The notes under the pieces: model-generated
The model's input: only the letters and a program-made list of their open reading frames with translations
What the model was told of the DNA's origin: nothing
The model's database searches: none
Source: Pseudomonadota bacterium
GTDB lineage: Bacteria > Pseudomonadota > Alphaproteobacteria > Sphingomonadales > Sphingomonadaceae
NCBI GenBank assembly: GCA_023433305.1
Contig: JAEZCZ010000084.1
Location: 4,860 to 68,859, forward strand
Direction of reading: 5' to 3'
Length of the DNA: 64,000 bases
Part shown: in pieces, positions 10,804 to 20,616 of the stretch
Layout: each line of letters begins with the position of its first letter
How positions within the stretch are numbered: position 1 is the first letter of the stretch
Translations under genes and position numbers: made by a program

Positions 10804-12696
10804 GTGAACTTTCAGCGGCCTCCTCGCGAAATCGTGCGCCAAGGTGGCATTCTCGCGCGGTTGCGACGCGACGAAGCCGGCAACACGTTGGCGCTCGTGG
10901 CGGCTGCATTGTTTCCCATGCTGGGACTGATCGGTGGAGGGGTCGACATCGGCCGCGGTTATTTGTCGCAGAGTCGGCTGCAGCAGGCCTGCGATTCCGG
11001 CGTACTCGCGGCCCGAAAGCGCCTCGGCACGAACGCGGCAATCACGGGCGAGATTCCGGAAAGCGCTGCGGCGGCGGGGCAGCGGTTCTTCAATCTGAAC
11101 TTCGGGCGAGGCGCCTACGGGACTGAGAACCGCACTTTCCACATGGCGCTGGAATCCGATTTCTCGGTGAGCGGACGAGCAACGGTAGACGTTCCGACGA
11201 CCCTGATGTCGATCTTCGGGTTCAGCCAGATGCCCATCGCCGTCGAGTGCCAGGCGCAACTCAACATGTCCAACATGGACGTCATGATGGTGCTCGACAC
11301 TACGGGATCGATGGCCTCGACAAACCCGGGCGACACGCAGCCCAAGATCGCCGTTCTCCGTCAGGTTGTGCAATCGTTTCATGCGCAACTCGAAGCCAAC
11401 AAATCGGCGGGTGCCCGCATTCGCTATGGCTTCGTGCCGTATTCCTCGAACGTAAATGTCGGATACCTGCTGCGTTCAGACTGGATGGTCGACGAAATGA
11501 CGATCCAAGCCAGGGTTTCCGACGAGAAGAACAAGAAGTCGGAGGCCATACCCGTGAGCGGGAGCGCGACCGCATTGCCCGCGAGCACGTCTGCCACATG
11601 CCCACCAAGCACGTCAAATTGGGTCGATATTTCGATTACTTATCTGCCCAACGGCCAAAAAGGTCGCAGCATCATCAACGGAATTGAATACTCCTGCGAG
11701 GCAATTCCGTCGACCGGTCTCTTCAACGTATCGGGCACAAGCTACAAAGACTACATCGTCGACTGGTTTGTGCCGAACGGTAATAGCGCGGGATGGCGAT
11801 ACGAGGGCCTCACCAAGGACGTGTCGGCGCTCAACGGTTCGTCAAGCAATGCACTCATCCTCGACGGCAACAAGGTCCTGCCGACTGCCACGCTCGCGCA
11901 AACCGATCCACTCGGTCTCATCTCGCAGTTCCGCGGCTGCATCATGGAACGGGAGACCTACGAGATCGGCGACTACGCGAACGCCGACATTGCACGCGCG
12001 ATCGACCTCGACATCGATCGCGTGCCCGATCCGTCGAATCCGGCCACCCAATGGCGGCCGCTCTTTTCCGAAATCCACCTCACGAAGACCAAGAAGGCGA
12101 GGAAGATCGACGACCTCGACACTTTGATCAGCGACCGGGACAAGTATCTCGCGGGGTCGCAATTACTGGCACGTCCCTCCTGCCCTACCCAGGCACGGAA
12201 ACTCGCGCCGATGACCGCCGGCGAGATCGCAGCCTATGCCAATTCTCTGCAACCCGTGGGGAACACCTACCACGACATCGGTATGATCTGGGGCGGCCGG
12301 CTGCTTTCGCCGACAGGACTATTTGCCTCCGAGAACTCAGACCAGCCGGGCCAGCCTACCTCGCGCCACATGATCTTTCTGACTGACGGCGAAACGGCCA
12401 CCGCGCCCTTCAACTATGGAACCTACGGTCTCGAAATGGTCGAGGAGCGGCGCTGGAAGACAAGGTCGCGAACCACGCTCAACCAAACAGTCGAGCGGCG
12501 CTTCGCTTTCGCGTGCGAGGAGGTGAAGAAGAAGAACATCACCGTTTGGGTGATCAGCTTCGGCACCGCCGCGAACCCGGTGATGCAAAGCTGCGCCGGG
12601 TCCAACCGCTACTTCGTGGCGGATGACGCCCGCCAGCTCGAGGATGCCTTCGCGACCATTGCGAAGCGCATGGGCGATCTGCGGGTGACGCGGTGA
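10804..12696 (+). CDS. TadG-like protein with von Willebrand factor A domain
   Basis: A 630-residue protein with the Tad N-terminus (RDEAGNTLALVAAALFPMLG) and a single membrane segment. A VWA domain starts around residue 158 with MDVMMVLDTTGSMA, a MIDAS-type metal site of the DxTxS form. Later VWA elements are HMIFLTDGETATAPF and NITVWVISFGTA. A large insertion of about 250 residues, with several cysteines, separates the first VWA strand from the rest. TadG-type proteins are envelope components of Flp/tight-adherence systems and bind ligands through the VWA domain (family knowledge). The start is GTG. It heads the second sub-operon, and the next gene overlaps its stop (GTGA). Confidence 0.8.
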   Translation: MNFQRPPREIVRQGGILARLRRDEAGNTLALVAAALFPMLGLIGGGVDIGRGYLSQSRLQQACDSGVLAARKRLGTNAAITGEIPESAAAAGQRFFNLNFGRGAYGTENRTFHMALESDFSVSGRATVDVPTTLMSIFGFSQMPIAVECQAQLNMSNMDVMMVLDTTGSMASTNPGDTQPKIAVLRQVVQSFHAQLEANKSAGARIRYGFVPYSSNVNVGYLLRSDWMVDEMTIQARVSDEKNKKSEAIPVSGSATALPASTSATCPPSTSNWVDISITYLPNGQKGRSIINGIEYSCEAIPSTGLFNVSGTSYKDYIVDWFVPNGNSAGWRYEGLTKDVSALNGSSSNALILDGNKVLPTATLAQTDPLGLISQFRGCIMERETYEIGDYANADIARAIDLDIDRVPDPSNPATQWRPLFSEIHLTKTKKARKIDDLDTLISDRDKYLAGSQLLARPSCPTQARKLAPMTAGEIAAYANSLQPVGNTYHDIGMIWGGRLLSPTGLFASENSDQPGQPTSRHMIFLTDGETATAPFNYGTYGLEMVEERRWKTRSRTTLNQTVERRFAFACEEVKKKNITVWVISFGTAANPVMQSCAGSNRYFVADDARQLEDAFATIAKRMGDLRVTR

Positions 12697-13292
12697 GACG
12701 GGTCTCGTCCCTCATAGCGGGCATGCGCCGCGACAGCCGGGGTGCCACCGCTGTAGAGTTCGCCGCGATAGCGCCGGCACTCTTGATGGTGCTCCTGGGC
12801 GTGATGGACCTCGGCTACAATCTCTACGCCGCCACACTGCTCGAAGGGGCGATCCAGAACGCTGCGCGCGCGTCGACAATCGAGGGCGCCGAAGGTCGCA
12901 CCCTTTCGATCGACGAGCGGGTCCGGGACGTGGTCGACGACCTCGTGTTCGACGCGACGATCGAGATCAAACGCCGCGCCTACACGAACTTTTCCGACGT
13001 CGCTCAACCCGAGGCTTTCACCGACGTGAATGGCGACGGGCGATGCAACGCGGGCGAGCCTTTCGAGGACGCCAACCGCAATGGCGCGTGGGACGACGAT
13101 CGCGGTCGCGATGGTATGGGCGGCGCTCGCGATGCGGTGCTCTACACCGTGACGGTCAGCTATCCGCGCGTCTTTCCGGTCATGAAGTTGCTCGGGCTCA
13201 GCAGTACCGTGACCACCCAGTCGCAAACGGTCCTTCGCAACCAGCCCTTCGACGAGCAGGACACGGTCATAGCGGTGGCGAACTGCTCATGA
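12693..13292 (+). CDS. TadE-like protein with embedded calcium-binding-type loops
   Basis: A 199-residue TadE-family protein: SRGATAVEFAAIAPALLMVL at the N-terminus, with the conserved Glu, then LYAATLLEGAIQNAARAS. Unusually, residues 111-141 contain two Asp-rich loops, DVNGDGRCNAGE and EDANRNGAWDDD, in the spacing of dockerin/EF-hand calcium loops. The middle cysteine may pair with the C-terminal one (ANCS). The start is GTG, overlapping the VWA gene by four bases, and it overlaps the next gene by four (ATGA). It is probably exported to the periplasm or cell surface. Confidence 0.75.
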   Translation: MRRVSSLIAGMRRDSRGATAVEFAAIAPALLMVLLGVMDLGYNLYAATLLEGAIQNAARASTIEGAEGRTLSIDERVRDVVDDLVFDATIEIKRRAYTNFSDVAQPEAFTDVNGDGRCNAGEPFEDANRNGAWDDDRGRDGMGGARDAVLYTVTVSYPRVFPVMKLLGLSSTVTTQSQTVLRNQPFDEQDTVIAVANCS

Positions 13293-13984
13293 GAAAACGA
13301 GCCCTTCGCGCAGCTCTGGAGCGAGGCTGGAAGAACGCTTCAGGTGTGGCAGCGACCGAGTTTGCGATCGTGCTCCCGTTCCTGTTGGGTGCCGGGCTGA
13401 TGGGTCTGGACCTCGCCAACCGAGCAATCGTCCAGATGCAAGTCAGCCAGTTGGCGATGCATATTGCAGACAATGCCTCGCGCATTGGCGACACGGCAAC
13501 ACTGCAGGATCGCAAAATCTACGAAGCCGACCTGAACGACCTGTTCCGCGGCGCCCAAATTCAGGGCGGGAGCCGTATCGACCTGTTCCAACACGGCCGC
13601 GTCATCGTCAGCAGCCTCGAGGTTGTGCCGGGCACCGAGGAGCAGCAGTACATCCACTGGCAACGTTGTGTGGGGAGCAAGCGCCATGTTTCGACGTACG
13701 GCCTCGAAGGCGATGGTCTCGACGTCGGCTTGGCCGGCATGGGCCCGCCCGGCGAAGAGGTGTGGGCTTTTGCGGACGACGCCGTGATCTTCGTGGAAAT
13801 CGCTTACGACTATCAATCGCTGGTGGGGGCGACGTTCGGAATCACCAGCGAGGTCAACGTGACTGCGTCTTTCACAGTCCGTGACGATCGCGACCTCAGC
13901 CAAATCTATCAACGGGACGCGAGGGAGCCCGACCCTGTGGCCAGCTGCACGGTCTACGGCAGCGCCGAGGCCTTGGTCACCTGA
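13289..13984 (+). CDS. TadE/TadG-like pilus-associated protein
   Basis: A 231-residue protein whose N-terminus (GVAATEFAIVLPFLLGAGLM) carries the TadE signature Glu within the hydrophobic segment, followed by a helix MQVSQLAMHIADNASRIG. The rest is a soluble extracytoplasmic domain with two cysteines (WQRCVGS and ASCTVYG). I set the start at the ATG overlapping the previous stop. It is the last gene of the second Tad-like sub-operon and is convergent with pdhB, 19 bases apart, with no obvious terminator hairpin between them. Confidence 0.75.
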   Translation: MRKRALRAALERGWKNASGVAATEFAIVLPFLLGAGLMGLDLANRAIVQMQVSQLAMHIADNASRIGDTATLQDRKIYEADLNDLFRGAQIQGGSRIDLFQHGRVIVSSLEVVPGTEEQQYIHWQRCVGSKRHVSTYGLEGDGLDVGLAGMGPPGEEVWAFADDAVIFVEIAYDYQSLVGATFGITSEVNVTASFTVRDDRDLSQIYQRDAREPDPVASCTVYGSAEALVT

Positions 13985-14003
13985 GGTCAGTCAGCGCGCA
14001 ACC

Positions 14004-15404
<1,401 letters not shown>

Positions 15405-15406
15405 GG

Positions 15407-16525
15407 TCAGTAGCTCTCAACCAGAACGTCGGTGTAAAGCTCGCCGGCGTCCGGCTCGGGGGAACTCTCGGCGAAGTCGGCGGCCTCGGCCACCACGGCT
15501 CGGATTTGCTTGTCGACTTCCTTCAGCCGGTCTTCCTCGACGCCCATCTTGAGCAGTTCCGCTTTCGCACCTTCGATCGGGTCGCTCTTCTCGCGAACCC
15601 CCTGCACTTCCTCACGTGTACGATACTTCGCCGGGTCGGACATGGAGTGGCCCCGATAGCGGTAGGTATTGAGCTCCAGGAGCACCGGTCCATTTCCGCC
15701 ACGCACGTGCGCAAACGCCACTTCGGCTGCTTGGCGCACTTCGAGCACGTCCATGCCGTTCACTTCCATGCCAGGGATGCGGAAGGCAGTGCCGCGGCGG
15801 TAGAACTCCGTCTCGGCCGAGCTGCGCCGCACCGCTGTTCCCATGGCGTACTGGTTGTTTTCGATCGCAAACACGATCGGCAGTTTCCATAAGCTGGCCA
15901 TGTTGAAGGTCTCATAGACCTGGCCCTGGTTGGCCGCGCCGTCGCCGAAGTAGGCGAGGCACAATCCGCCATCGTCGCGATACTGATGCGCGAGTGCGAG
16001 CCCTCCGCCAAGCGCGACCTGTGCGCCGACGATGCCGTGCCCACCATAGAACTTATGCTCGGTCGAAAACATGTGCATCGACCCGCCTTTACCCTTCGAG
16101 ATGCCGGCCTGGCGCCCCGTGAGCTCGGCCATGATGACCTTGGGATCGATGCCGTAAGCGAGCATGTGACCATGATCGCGATAACCGGTGATCACGCTGT
16201 CCTTATCGTTATCGAGCGCGGACTGCAGACCGATCGCAACCGCCTCTTGCCCGATGTAGAGGTGGCAGAAACCTCCGATTAGACCGAGGCCGTAAAGCTG
16301 CCCGGCCTTTTCCTCGAACCGGCGGATGAGCAGCATCTGCTCGTAGAAATGGAGCAGCTCTTTCTGGCTGGCCGCGAAGCGGCGATCCTTTTCGAAAAGC
16401 TCCTGGAGGCTGCGCAGCTCGAAATTATCACCGGATTTGCCCGAATTTGCGGCAGGCTCTTTCGATGACGGCTTGCCCGGCTTTCGCGCGGACTTGCCGG
16501 AACTGGACGTGGCGGCTCTAGCCAA
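15407..16525 (-). CDS. pdhA: Pyruvate dehydrogenase E1 component, alpha subunit
   Basis: A 372-residue thiamine-diphosphate enzyme. The TPP motif runs from [12 protein letters not shown] (GDG at 194-196) to IENN (NN at 223-224). [29 protein letters not shown] and [15 protein letters not shown] are E1-alpha signatures; the last includes the phosphorylation-loop region of mitochondrial homologues. The first 35 residues are a low-complexity Ser/Lys/Ala extension. The start appears to be TTG at 16525, with GAGG nine bases upstream; no other in-frame start precedes the conserved region well. Confidence 0.95.
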   Translation of the reverse strand: MARAATSSSGKSARKPGKPSSKEPAANSGKSGDNFELRSLQELFEKDRRFAASQKELLHFYEQMLLIRRFEEKAGQLYGLGLIGGFCHLYIGQEAVAIGLQSALDNDKDSVITGYRDHGHMLAYGIDPKVIMAELTGRQAGISKGKGGSMHMFSTEHKFYGGHGIVGAQVALGGGLALAHQYRDDGGLCLAYFGDGAANQGQVYETFNMASLWKLPIVFAIENNQYAMGTAVRRSSAETEFYRRGTAFRIPGMEVNGMDVLEVRQAAEVAFAHVRGGNGPVLLELNTYRYRGHSMSDPAKYRTREEVQGVREKSDPIEGAKAELLKMGVEEDRLKEVDKQIRAVVAEAADFAESSPEPDAGELYTDVLVESY

Positions 16526-16642
16526 GGATTCTACCTCAAGATGGCACCCATGAGGGCACGTGATGGGGCAGCCTATAGGCGGTCATTTGCGTGGCTGGCA
16601 ACGCCCGGGTTGCAGGAGCGACGGGACGCGCGCGGATGTGCC

Positions 16643-16963
16643 TCAGCGCGAAGGTTCGAGCTCGAGAACGTACTCGTCGGGATGTGCCACGTTCAGGTTG
16701 CGCCGCACCAGTTCGGTGGCGAGATCGGGATCGACCCGATCGGGATCTAGCTGTGTGACGAGGTTCTGCAATTCCGCCCGGTCCGCCTTCAGCGACGCAA
16801 TCCGCTCTTCACGCTGATCGAGTGCGGCGATGCTCTCGCCCCAGGCCAGCAGGCCGTAGGGTCCAACCAGCGCGAGGCCAGCCAACAACAACAAGACACC
16901 GAGCGCTCCAAACCGGGCCAGTTTCTCCCGGGCGACCTCGCGCTTGGTGTTCGTGATGTTCAT
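16643..16963 (-). CDS. ftsB: Septum formation initiator, FtsB/DivIC family
   Basis: A 106-residue bitopic protein: a short basic cytoplasmic N-terminus, one membrane helix ([20 protein letters not shown]), then a coiled coil ([20 protein letters not shown]) and the conserved [22 protein letters not shown] region. FtsB bridges FtsL and FtsQ in the divisome (family knowledge). It lies upstream of pdhA on the same strand, separated by 117 bases, an arrangement common in sphingomonads. Confidence 0.88.
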   Translation of the reverse strand: MNITNTKREVAREKLARFGALGVLLLLAGLALVGPYGLLAWGESIAALDQREERIASLKADRAELQNLVTQLDPDRVDPDLATELVRRNLNVAHPDEYVLELEPSR

Positions 16964-17088
16964 TGCGCAACAGAATCACAGTTATTCCGGCGATTCAAGA
17001 GCTTTCCCCGGGAAGCTGCGGTTATCCGCAAGCTCGACCCGATGGGCGTCGCTTGTCGCCTTCCCAATTGAAGGTTACATTGGAAACC

Positions 17089-18201
17089 ATGTCAGGACAG
17101 TCCGAGAATCCGAGCGATAATCCCCTAGGTCTCGATGGATTCGAATTTCTCGAATTCTGCGCACCCGAAGAGGGCATCCTGGAGCCTGCCTTCGAACGCA
17201 TGGGCTTCAGCCTAATCGCCCGCCATCGCAGCAAGGATGTTAGGTTGTGGCGTCAGGGGAATATAAACTTTGTCGTCAATTACGAGCCGCGTAGTCCGGC
17301 CGCGTACTTTGCCGCGGAGCATGGCCCATCGGCATGCGGAATGGGCTTTCGCGTGCGCGACGCGGCGAAGGCTTATGCTCTCGCCATCGAGCGCGGCGCT
17401 GAGCCGGTCGAACTCGAGGTCGGAGCGATGGAGCTTCGCATCCCGGCGATACGCGGCATCGGCCAGTCGTTGATCTACCTCGTCGACCGCTACGGCGAGG
17501 GCCGCGACATCTACGACATCGACTTCGTGTATGAGCAGGATGTCGAACGCCATCCACCCGGCGCAGGCTTCCATACGATCGATCACCTGACCCACAACGT
17601 CTACGACGGTCGCATCCCGCACTGGGAAGACTTCTATTCGCGGATTTTCGGCTTCCGGGAATTTCGCCAGTTCGACGTAACGGGCGAATACTCCGGCCTC
17701 AACACCAAGGTCATGGTCGCCCCCGACGGCAAGATTCGCATTCCCCTCAACCAGGAGGGAGGCGAAGGCGGCGCGGGTAAGAAGGGTGGAGGCCAGATCG
17801 CCGAGTACTTGCGCGCTTACAACGGCGAGGGAATCCAGCACATCGCGCTGGCGAGCGATGATCTCTACGGATCGCTCGACAGCCTCCGGCAGAAAGGCCT
17901 GCAGTTCGCGCCGCCCCCACCCGACACCTACTACGACATGCTCGAAGATCGCCTGCCAGGCCATGGCGAACCCCTTCCGGAGTTGCGCCGGCGCGGTATC
18001 CTCGTCGACGGATCGACCGATGGTGGTCGCCCTCGCCTGCTGATGCAGATCTTCTCGAAACTGATGGTCGGCCCGGTGTTCTTCGAGTTCATCCAGCGCA
18101 AGGGCGACGAAGGCTTCGGCGAAGGCAACATCACGGCGTTGTTCCGGTCAATGGAGGAAGACCAGATCAGGCGCGGCGCGCTGCAAAAGGACGAAGCGTG
18201 A
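17089..18201 (+). CDS. hppD: 4-hydroxyphenylpyruvate dioxygenase
   Basis: A 370-residue non-haem Fe(II) dioxygenase of tyrosine catabolism, converting 4-hydroxyphenylpyruvate to homogentisate. The C-terminal vicinal-oxygen-chelate domain keeps the iron ligands H166 (TIDHLTHNV), H251 ([12 protein letters not shown]) and E333 ([20 protein letters not shown]). Substrate-site elements [19 protein letters not shown] and the C-terminal gating helix are present. I chose the ATG at 17089, at the family's usual N-terminus; a longer frame from 16963 overlaps the divergent ftsB promoter region. Confidence 0.96.
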   Translation: MSGQSENPSDNPLGLDGFEFLEFCAPEEGILEPAFERMGFSLIARHRSKDVRLWRQGNINFVVNYEPRSPAAYFAAEHGPSACGMGFRVRDAAKAYALAIERGAEPVELEVGAMELRIPAIRGIGQSLIYLVDRYGEGRDIYDIDFVYEQDVERHPPGAGFHTIDHLTHNVYDGRIPHWEDFYSRIFGFREFRQFDVTGEYSGLNTKVMVAPDGKIRIPLNQEGGEGGAGKKGGGQIAEYLRAYNGEGIQHIALASDDLYGSLDSLRQKGLQFAPPPPDTYYDMLEDRLPGHGEPLPELRRRGILVDGSTDGGRPRLLMQIFSKLMVGPVFFEFIQRKGDEGFGEGNITALFRSMEEDQIRRGALQKDEA

Positions 18202-18293
18202 GTATAACCTCGCATGTTCAGTCCGTGGCAAGCCCCCTTGCGCGATGTGCGGCTTGGGGCCAGTAAGCGGCAAAGGACGAGAGGGAATATTTC

Positions 18294-18848
18294 ATGTCGA
18301 GCATTGCGCAACGCGCATCAGTTCTGAGCGTGGCGGCCATTGCCTTTGCATTCCTCGCGACGCCCGCATCTGCCCAAGGTGATCGCGGAGCCGTCATGGA
18401 CATTTTGATAGAATGCGCCAAGATCGATGATCCAACCGCTCGTCTCGCATGTTACGACAACAACATGAGCCGCGCGGGCGCAACACCCCGCACTACCGTT
18501 CCAGGCCAACTACGCGGTGTCGTGGGCGGCAGTGCCCCCATCGAGACCCAAGGACCGCAAGGCTTCGGTTATGAAGACGTGCAGGCGGCCGATCCAGCGC
18601 GCTTCCAACCGCGCCCCGGTCAGTTGCAGGAAATTCATCCGCGCGTCCGATCCGTGACCCCGCGCGAACCGGGCATTTACATCGTGACGCTCGAGGACGG
18701 GGCCCGGTGGCTGTTCGCCGAAAGCGTCAGTTCACAATTCCGCTTGCCGCGTCGGGGCCAAGAAATCGAGATTGAGCGAGGTTCTCTCGGTAGCTTCCTC
18801 ATGCGGATCGACGGGCAGCCGCCAGTGCCGGTTCGTCGTATCCGCTAG
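18294..18848 (+). CDS. Small exported protein of unknown function
   Basis: A 184-residue protein with a clear signal peptide (cleavage after ATPASAQ near residue 28). The motif ECAKIDDPTARLACYDNNM near the mature N-terminus is a two-cysteine pattern seen in several exported proteobacterial proteins. A C-terminal domain (PGIYIVTLEDGARWLF ... RRGQEIEIERGSLGSFLM) looks like a small beta-barrel. No function can be assigned. A GAGAGGGA ribosome site lies about 8 bases upstream of the ATG. Its last four bases overlap the 3' end of the convergent MarR-like gene. Confidence 0.7.
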   Translation: MSSIAQRASVLSVAAIAFAFLATPASAQGDRGAVMDILIECAKIDDPTARLACYDNNMSRAGATPRTTVPGQLRGVVGGSAPIETQGPQGFGYEDVQAADPARFQPRPGQLQEIHPRVRSVTPREPGIYIVTLEDGARWLFAESVSSQFRLPRRGQEIEIERGSLGSFLMRIDGQPPVPVRRIR

Positions 18849-20146
18849 GGTCTATCAAGCTCCGCGAACGCTCGCTCGCGCTCAAGCTGTGAAGCGGCGT
18901 TACGGCGGACCTTGTCGAAGGTTGCCAGAAATCGCCTTCGCTGTTCAGGTTCCAATGGGGCAAGCAGGAATCTGCTGCGCTGGCGCCCCGCCTCGTGGAT
19001 GACTTCATGCATCCGCGCTCCATCCGCGCTCGGTAAGAAACGACCATGACGCCGCCCAGGCCTCCCTTCGCGCACGACCAAACCGCGCTGCATGAGCGCG
19101 TTCACCGTGCGACCGGCCTGGCTATGGTCACGGGCAAGAGCTGAAACCAGCTCCGTCCATTCGATCGGCGGACTCATTCCGATTTCAGACAAGACAAACG
19201 CTTCGAAGCTCGAAAGGCCCGTCAGGCGCTTGAATGCAAGCGAACCGCTCCGACTAAAATAGGAACTCAGAGTCATCAGTGGCGCAATGATGCGGGAGCG
19301 GTCGATCACAACCTTCTCGATGGCTCTTTCCTCACCATCCCTGCCCTGGCCCTCCCGTCCCTTCCCGCGCGACGATGCCGAGCCTTGTGCCAACTCGCGC
19401 TCCTGGTCATAGAGCGTCATGGCACGATCGAGCAGAATTTCGATCGTATCGAAGAACGCAGTCAATTCATCTTCGGAAATGTCGAGAGTGAGTTCGCGAT
19501 TGCGCAACTCTGCCAAGCGATTGAGCCTCTTGCCGAGGCGTTCGCCATCGCGGGTCAAGCGAAGCGGAGCGCGAATTTGCTCCCGTTCGACAAGCCGAAG
19601 CTCGAGCAGCCGTTTAACCGAACGGCTCACTTGCGCCTTGTCGACCCCGACCGCGCTGGAAATGTCGGCCGGCACGAGTGGGCCGCGGTCCTGCAACAGA
19701 AACAGAATCCGCCGATCGAGCTCGATGAGATATTGTTCACGCGCGTAGGATAATTCAGCGCTCTCGCGGACCATGCGCAAGACCTGCCAGAGCTCGCTCT
19801 GAATCATGTGTGGCGGCGAATCAGATATGGTTGCCCCAGGCTCGACGAGCGCGGCTTCGATGCCATTCAGCATAAGCTGAAGACGCATTCCAAGCACGTC
19901 TTCACGCTTGGCACTCGTGGCCTGAGATCCTCTCGCGTAAGCCTCGACCATCTTCAGCGCGTGATCGGCCAATGGGCCTAGAGCCCTCGAGAGTCGGGCG
20001 ACGGAACGAGAATCTGCGGGTCGGCCATTCCAAACCGCCTCCGCGTGACGGCACAAGGCCTCGCGCCAATCCGACTCGACCGGCGCGACTGCAATGATTG
20101 TGCCCGTCTCCTTTGTGCCCCCCGGCGGCACGGGTTTTACCTGCAT
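18845..20146 (-). CDS. MarR-like regulator with two winged-helix domains
   Basis: A 433-residue protein, about three times normal MarR length. The first winged helix-turn-helix spans residues about 140-215 (DRRILFLLQDRGPLVPADIS, then AQVSRSVKRLLELRLVEREQ). The second is around 310-390 (SSFEAFVLSEIGMSPPIEWT, then AGRTVNALMQRGLVVREG). A low-complexity charged linker (SSRGKGREGQGRDGEE) lies between, and an N-terminal helical region precedes them. One chain may therefore make a MarR-type dimer internally. It faces away from the tandem TonB receptors and could control them, but that is only positional inference. It overlaps the end of the preceding plus-strand gene by four bases. Confidence 0.75.
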   Translation of the reverse strand: MQVKPVPPGGTKETGTIIAVAPVESDWREALCRHAEAVWNGRPADSRSVARLSRALGPLADHALKMVEAYARGSQATSAKREDVLGMRLQLMLNGIEAALVEPGATISDSPPHMIQSELWQVLRMVRESAELSYAREQYLIELDRRILFLLQDRGPLVPADISSAVGVDKAQVSRSVKRLLELRLVEREQIRAPLRLTRDGERLGKRLNRLAELRNRELTLDISEDELTAFFDTIEILLDRAMTLYDQERELAQGSASSRGKGREGQGRDGEERAIEKVVIDRSRIIAPLMTLSSYFSRSGSLAFKRLTGLSSFEAFVLSEIGMSPPIEWTELVSALARDHSQAGRTVNALMQRGLVVREGRPGRRHGRFLPSADGARMHEVIHEAGRQRSRFLLAPLEPEQRRRFLATFDKVRRNAASQLERERAFAELDRP

Positions 20147-20323
20147 CTAGGCGGTCTCTCCCGACCGTTCGCTTATGATTGCAGCCACCCTAAGCCCTTT
20201 TTTCAAGATGAACAGTGACCACGCGGTTCATTCACCAGGTCCGCTGCCGAGCCATTTGAGTGTTGCCGTTTCGGGGCATACGGCCTACGGGCACCCCCAA
20301 TCATAGGTGACGCCGCAACTCGT

Positions 20324-20338
20324 TGACAAAATCTGTCA
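20324..20338. promoter_or_regulatory. Inverted repeat, possible operator
   Basis: TGACA-AAATC-TGTCA is a perfect 5-bp dyad with a 5-base centre, about 275 bases before the receptor start. Its left arm forms TTGACA, so it could also overlap a -35 element. The binding protein is unknown; the adjacent MarR-like gene is a candidate. Confidence 0.4.
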
Positions 20339-20397
20339 CCGCCTTGTTACGAAAACAACACGATTCTGCATATTTTTGCAGGCTCCGCCCTCATCTC

Positions 20398-20410
20398 TAG
20401 ACATTGTCAA
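20398..20410. promoter_or_regulatory. Shared palindromic element of receptor leader 1
   Basis: TAGACATTGTCAA contains GACA-T-TGTC. The same element with one change (TAGACACTGTCAA) lies at 24077-24089 before the paralogous receptor, and both sit about 200-215 bases before the receptor GTG. Conservation in two otherwise diverged leaders suggests a binding site or promoter element. Confidence 0.5.
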
Positions 20411-20478
20411 CGGCCCGCCGTAGGGCCGCGCCCGACGAACCCGCAAACTATAGACGGGGCCGTCCAAGGGTCAGATTT

Positions 20479-20616
20479 GTGGCGGCCTCCGCGCAAGTTC
20501 ATCCGCTTGACCGGCATTTTGCCGGCGCCGGATTGCGCGCCTGCCGCGGATCCCCCGGGTCCACGAGGCGGCATCTCCTGTCGTCCAGGGAGTTCTCGAA
20601 AGGGAGTAGTACGTGA
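20479..20616 (+). CDS. Possible leader ORF coupled to the first TonB receptor
   Basis: A 45-codon frame starts with GTG, eight bases after AAGGG. Its TGA stop overlaps the receptor's GTG start (GTGA), the usual sign of translational coupling. The encoded peptide (ending SREFSKGSST) is basic, with no recognisable domain. The second receptor has a 46-codon counterpart in the same arrangement. It may be a regulatory leader peptide or a chance open frame, and there is no evidence that the peptide itself is functional. Confidence 0.35.
   Translation: MAASAQVHPLDRHFAGAGLRACRGSPGSTRRHLLSSREFSKGSST

Larger units (their letters stand above)
20147..20478 (+). other. Long leader/promoter region of the first TonB receptor
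   Basis: No convincing protein gene is present. The region contains the perfect inverted repeat TGACA-N5-TGTCA (20324-20338), an AT-rich stretch with CATATTTTTGCAGG, and the palindromic element TAGACATTGTCAA (20398-20410). It also holds the start region of the divergent MarR-like gene. The segment GACAAAATC (20325-20333) recurs in the second receptor leader at nearly the same distance from the second palindrome. Confidence 0.5.

Noticed and set aside
20398..20410. TAGACATTGTCAA as an FNR/FixK box
   Set aside because: Half-sites are separated by 3 rather than 4 bases (TTGAC-N4-GTCAA) and the left half begins TAGAC, so the FNR family is not supported.
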